From UBA4716 sp036310525 (GTDB lineage: Bacteria > Bacillota > Clostridia > UBA1381), in the NCBI GenBank assembly GCA_036310525.1, contig JAXJRQ010000194.1:1-9001 (forward strand): 9,001 nt of DNA, in the 5' to 3' direction. The translations under genes and the position numbers were made by a program. The notes under the pieces are model-generated. The model searched no databases and was not told the DNA's origin. It saw nothing but the letters and a program-made list of their open reading frames with translations. Positions 6,611-9,001 of this stretch are shown in pieces. How positions within the stretch are numbered: the first letter of the stretch is position 1; each line of letters starts with the position of its first letter.

Positions 6611-6731
6611 TATATTAATGAATAAATTCATAAAAATTTCAAAATATTTATTATTTACAGGTTATTTTTGCAGTAAAATTTTTTAGTATACAATACCAAA
6701 ATTTATATCGACAAAATGTGTAATATTTTGA

Positions 6732-6760
6732 TTGACGAATGGGACAAACCATGTTATAAT
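6732..6760 (+). promoter_or_regulatory. Strong sigma-A promoter of the SLH-protein gene
   Basis: TTGACG (6732-6737), a 17-base spacer and TATAAT (6755-6760), with TG one base before the -10 box (6752-6753), an extended -10. The start point would be near 6767, leaving a leader of about 33 bases. This is near consensus and fits a highly expressed surface protein. Confidence 0.87.
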
Positions 6761-6784
6761 ATTATATATCGCTATAAATAAAAG

Positions 6785-6792
6785 AAAGGAAG
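6785..6792 (+). promoter_or_regulatory. Ribosome binding site of the SLH-protein gene
   Basis: AAAGGAAG, 7 bases before the ATG at 6800. It supports this start, which also gives a well-formed signal peptide. Confidence 0.85.
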
Positions 6793-6799
6793 AAGAATT

Positions 6800-9001
6800 A
6801 TGAAAAGATTTATTTCATTTGCAGCAGCGATGATAATGGTTTTCACAACGGTATTTTCAAGCTCGGTTTTTGCCGCTTTCTCCGATGTGAGCAGTGATCA
6901 CAAATATTTAAAGGCAATCACTACATTATCAAAATTAAATATTATTAACGGATATGAAGAGGATGGTACTTTCCGTCCCGAAGGTGAAATCACAAGAGCT
7001 GAGTTCACAAAGATTATTGTATACACTCTCGGTCTGAGTGATTTGATGACTGAACCGACAGAGTTCAGCGATGTTTCAACTCACTGGGCTAAGTGCAACA
7101 TTAAAACTGCTTATGACCGCAAGATTATAAACGGTTTTACAGACGGTACCTTCCGTCCGGATGATAAGGTTACATATGAACAGGCATTGAAGATGGTTGT
7201 ATGTACTCTTGGTTACGGCGATATGGCTGAAAACCAGGGTGGTTATCCTACAGGTTATCACAGCCAGGCAGCTTCACTTGAGTTGACAAAGTCAATCAGT
7301 GATTTGTCATTTGATGCTCCTGCATCAAGAGGCGCAATTGCACAGCTTGTTTACAATGCTTTGGAAGTTCAGATGAAGAAGCTTTCATCAGATGGTATGA
7401 CTTGGGAATCAACAGAAGATACTCTTCTTAATGACTACCTCGGAATCAGAAAGTTCAAGGGTGAAATTGCAGGCGTTGAAGAGCATGTAACAGGTAACTG
7501 CCAGGGCGCACTCCTTCTTGGTCAGATGCAGGTAGTTGATTTGGCAAATTCAGCTAACTATGTAACAATGGATTACCGTGAATATACAGAAAATATCACT
7601 GATATTGTAAAACTTCTCGGTAAGGAGATTACTGTATATTACAGACAGAAGCGTTCAACAGATGAACCTGTACTTGTTGTAATTGATGACGAATCAACAA
7701 ACAACGAGGAATATGTAATCAGATATGATAACATTATCAGCATCAGCGACAATGCTATTAAATATTATGAAGGAAATGCTTCAAAGTCAATTGACCTTGA
7801 TATGAACAATGTATCTGTAAGATACAATGGTAAGTCTGTTGATAAGGTTAACGGTACAAAGCTGAGAAACAAGAGCTATACATCGGCTGATAATGAATTT
7901 ACAGGCGTATATTCATTCACAGACGCTGTTAAGAAATGGCTTGACCCCAACAGTGAATATTTTATTTACGGTACAGTAGTTCTTACAGACAGAGGTGCTG
8001 ATGGTGAGGTTGATGATATTCAGATTAACGACTATCAGACAATTGTTGCTCTAAGAACACCTTCAACATCAGACTATAAGATTTCGGACAAGATTAAGAC
8101 AGGTAACTCACTTATTCTTAATCCCGATGCTACAAGATATTCATTCACTATCACAAAGGCCGGCAAGCAGATTAAGCCTAACGGTATTTCAGCAAATGAC
8201 GTACTTCTTTATGCTGAAAGTATAGATGAACAGCTTTATACTGTTTATGCAACAAATGAAAAGGTAACAGGTAATATTACATCAATGAGCCTTGGTGAAG
8301 GCACAGTTGATATTGACAATAAGACATATAACATAGGCGATCAGTGCGAAAAATATATTGCTGATAAGCAGAGTGGTAAACAACTTTCTACAGGTCAGTC
8401 TGTAACATTCTATACAGACGAGCTTGGTACTCTTGTTTTTGGTGAAATAGCAGCTGAAAAGGAAAATCCGTATGCATATATTATTAATGCATATGAAGAA
8501 GCAGGCTCAGAAAAATATTATATTACAGCTTATTGCCCTTCAAGATCAACTTCAGCAGCTACAAACTATCCTTTGAAGAGTAAGCTTGTTATTAACAATG
8601 AACCGGTTTCAGCGGCAGGTGCTTTAACTGCTCTTAACATCAATAAGGATGGAGCTACAGCTCCCGAGTATTCACAGCTTGCAAGACTTGAAATCAATTC
8701 AGATGGAGAGGTTGCAAAGATTGTGACTGTTGAAAATGAAACAAGCGCAACAAACGAGGATACAGATAAGATTGTAAGATGTAAGGATTTGGACACGTAT
8801 TCATATGCATCTAACAGCTTTTTAAAAGATGGGCAGACAGCAATTTCAATGAACTCATCTACATTAATTATATATGTTCCTACAAATCGTGCACGAGATG
8901 GCTTTGCGAAGAAAACAGCATCGTCATTTGTTAGAGGTAATACATATACAGTTGAAGCATATGATATAAATTCTTCAAGATATGCGGGTGTTGTATTAAT
9001 G
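6800..9001 (+). CDS. Secreted S-layer-homology (SLH) domain protein, 3' truncated by window edge
   Basis: The frame is open for 734 codons to the last base, so the protein is longer than seen. Residues 1-25 are a signal peptide: MKRF, a hydrophobic core, then SSVFA with cleavage likely before AFSDV. Three SLH repeats follow: 27-79 (FSDV, GTFRP, canonical TRAE at 65-68), 89-139 (FSDVSTHW, GTFRP, but TYEQ instead of TRAE) and a degenerate third at about 148-189 (GGYPTGYHSQA, PASRGAIAQLVYNAL). Such triplets bind pyruvylated secondary cell-wall polymer and hold proteins on Gram-positive surfaces. After about 190 come several hundred residues rich in Thr, Ser, Asn and beta-strand-like segments, for example LGKEITVYYR and GQSVTFYTDELGTLVFGEI. 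I recognise no enzyme or binding domain in them. Cys is scarce. It could be an S-layer subunit or a surface scaffold. The strong promoter suggests high expression; function beyond wall anchoring is unknown. Confidence 0.9.
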   Translation, partial: MKRFISFAAAMIMVFTTVFSSSVFAAFSDVSSDHKYLKAITTLSKLNIINGYEEDGTFRPEGEITRAEFTKIIVYTLGLSDLMTEPTEFSDVSTHWAKCNIKTAYDRKIINGFTDGTFRPDDKVTYEQALKMVVCTLGYGDMAENQGGYPTGYHSQAASLELTKSISDLSFDAPASRGAIAQLVYNALEVQMKKLSSDGMTWESTEDTLLNDYLGIRKFKGEIAGVEEHVTGNCQGALLLGQMQVVDLANSANYVTMDYREYTENITDIVKLLGKEITVYYRQKRSTDEPVLVVIDDESTNNEEYVIRYDNIISISDNAIKYYEGNASKSIDLDMNNVSVRYNGKSVDKVNGTKLRNKSYTSADNEFTGVYSFTDAVKKWLDPNSEYFIYGTVVLTDRGADGEVDDIQINDYQTIVALRTPSTSDYKISDKIKTGNSLILNPDATRYSFTITKAGKQIKPNGISANDVLLYAESIDEQLYTVYATNEKVTGNITSMSLGEGTVDIDNKTYNIGDQCEKYIADKQSGKQLSTGQSVTFYTDELGTLVFGEIAAEKENPYAYIINAYEEAGSEKYYITAYCPSRSTSAATNYPLKSKLVINNEPVSAAGALTALNINKDGATAPEYSQLARLEINSDGEVAKIVTVENETSATNEDTDKIVRCKDLDTYSYASNSFLKDGQTAISMNSSTLIIYVPTNRARDGFAKKTASSFVRGNTYTVEAYDINSSRYAGVVLM
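6878..7036 (+). other. SLH repeat 1 (canonical)
   Basis: Residues 27-79 of the surface protein: FSDV at the start, INGYEEDGTFRPEGEITRAEF in the middle and a hydrophobic helix to TLGL. It holds the only intact TRAE wall-polymer motif of the three repeats. Confidence 0.9.
7064..7216 (+). other. SLH repeat 2 (TRAE replaced by TYEQ)
   Basis: Residues 89-139: FSDVSTHWAKCNIKTAYDRK, INGFTDGTFRPDDKVTYEQA and a helix ending in TLGY. The fold signature is clear, but the polymer-contact motif reads TYEQ. Confidence 0.88.
7241..7366 (+). other. SLH repeat 3 (degenerate)
   Basis: Residues 148-189: GGYPTGYHSQAASLELTKSI, then PASRGAIAQLVYNALE, which matches the second half of an SLH repeat. The FSDV and GTFRP elements are missing. 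Repeats of this shape commonly form the third unit of clostridial SLH triplets. Confidence 0.7.

Larger units (their letters stand above)
6554..6799. other. Divergent intergenic region between ftsH and the SLH-protein gene
   Basis: This very AT-rich gap of about 250 bases holds the two back-to-back promoters described separately. The middle part (about 6611-6731) contains A and T runs that could act as UP elements but no convincing hairpin, repeat, small gene or RNA motif. Confidence 0.6.

Noticed and set aside
6554..6799. Heat-shock operator (CIRCE or CtsR type) upstream of ftsH
   Set aside because: No TTAGCACTC-N9-GAGTGCTAA or GGTCAAANANGGTCAAA-like repeat is visible in the gap.
1..9001. 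CRISPR arrays, insertion sequences, phage genes, tRNA or rRNA genes, riboswitches
   Set aside because: I saw no regularly spaced repeats, transposase or integrase motifs, cloverleaf-like sequences or long structured leaders; the predicted leaders are only about 30-40 bases.

Overview
The window looks like chromosomal DNA from a low-GC, Gram-positive (Firmicutes, clostridial-type) bacterium. The basis is strong AGGAGG-like ribosome binding sites, sigma-A promoters close to TTGACA-17-TATAAT, AT-rich intergenic gaps, an S-layer-homology (SLH) surface protein with a Gram-positive style signal peptide, and a clostridial-looking 375-residue PRPP synthetase variant. Species cannot be fixed from the sequence alone. 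Coding density is high; no gap exceeds about 250 bases. I see no tRNA or rRNA gene, CRISPR array, insertion sequence or phage gene.

Layout. (1) 1-773, + strand: the C-terminal part of transcription termination factor Rho, cut by the window edge. (2) 775-811: a 17-bp perfect hairpin with T-runs on both sides, serving as a bidirectional terminator between convergent rho and prs. (3) 821-1948, - strand: a PRPP synthetase-family protein with its own promoter and ribosome binding site. (4) 2074-4089, - strand: a Zn/Cd/Pb-type P1B ATPase whose N-terminus is a His/Cys-rich tail instead of a folded heavy-metal-associated domain. It has a consensus promoter carrying an ArsR/SmtB-like 20-bp operator across the expected transcription start. 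(5) 4234-4560, - strand: a small XRE-type DNA-binding protein followed by a hairpin terminator. (6) 4478-6535, - strand: the membrane AAA+ zinc protease FtsH; its last 83 bases also encode the start of the XRE gene in another frame. (7) 6554-6799: a divergent promoter region. (8) 6800 to the window end, + strand: a secreted protein with three SLH repeats and a long unrecognised C-terminal region, cut by the window edge.

How they relate. ftsH and the XRE gene look like one transcript, ending at the 4204-4230 hairpin just before the metal-pump promoter. The metal pump and prs point the same way but prs has its own promoter, so they need not be co-regulated. Most genes are housekeeping (termination, nucleotide precursor supply, membrane proteolysis). 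The accessory-looking parts are the metal-inducible pump, the overlapping XRE regulator and the SLH protein. I did not find a clearly new multi-gene system. The best leads are the metal operator without its repressor gene nearby, the His/Cys tail of the pump, and the ftsH/XRE overlap with an A7 run at the join.
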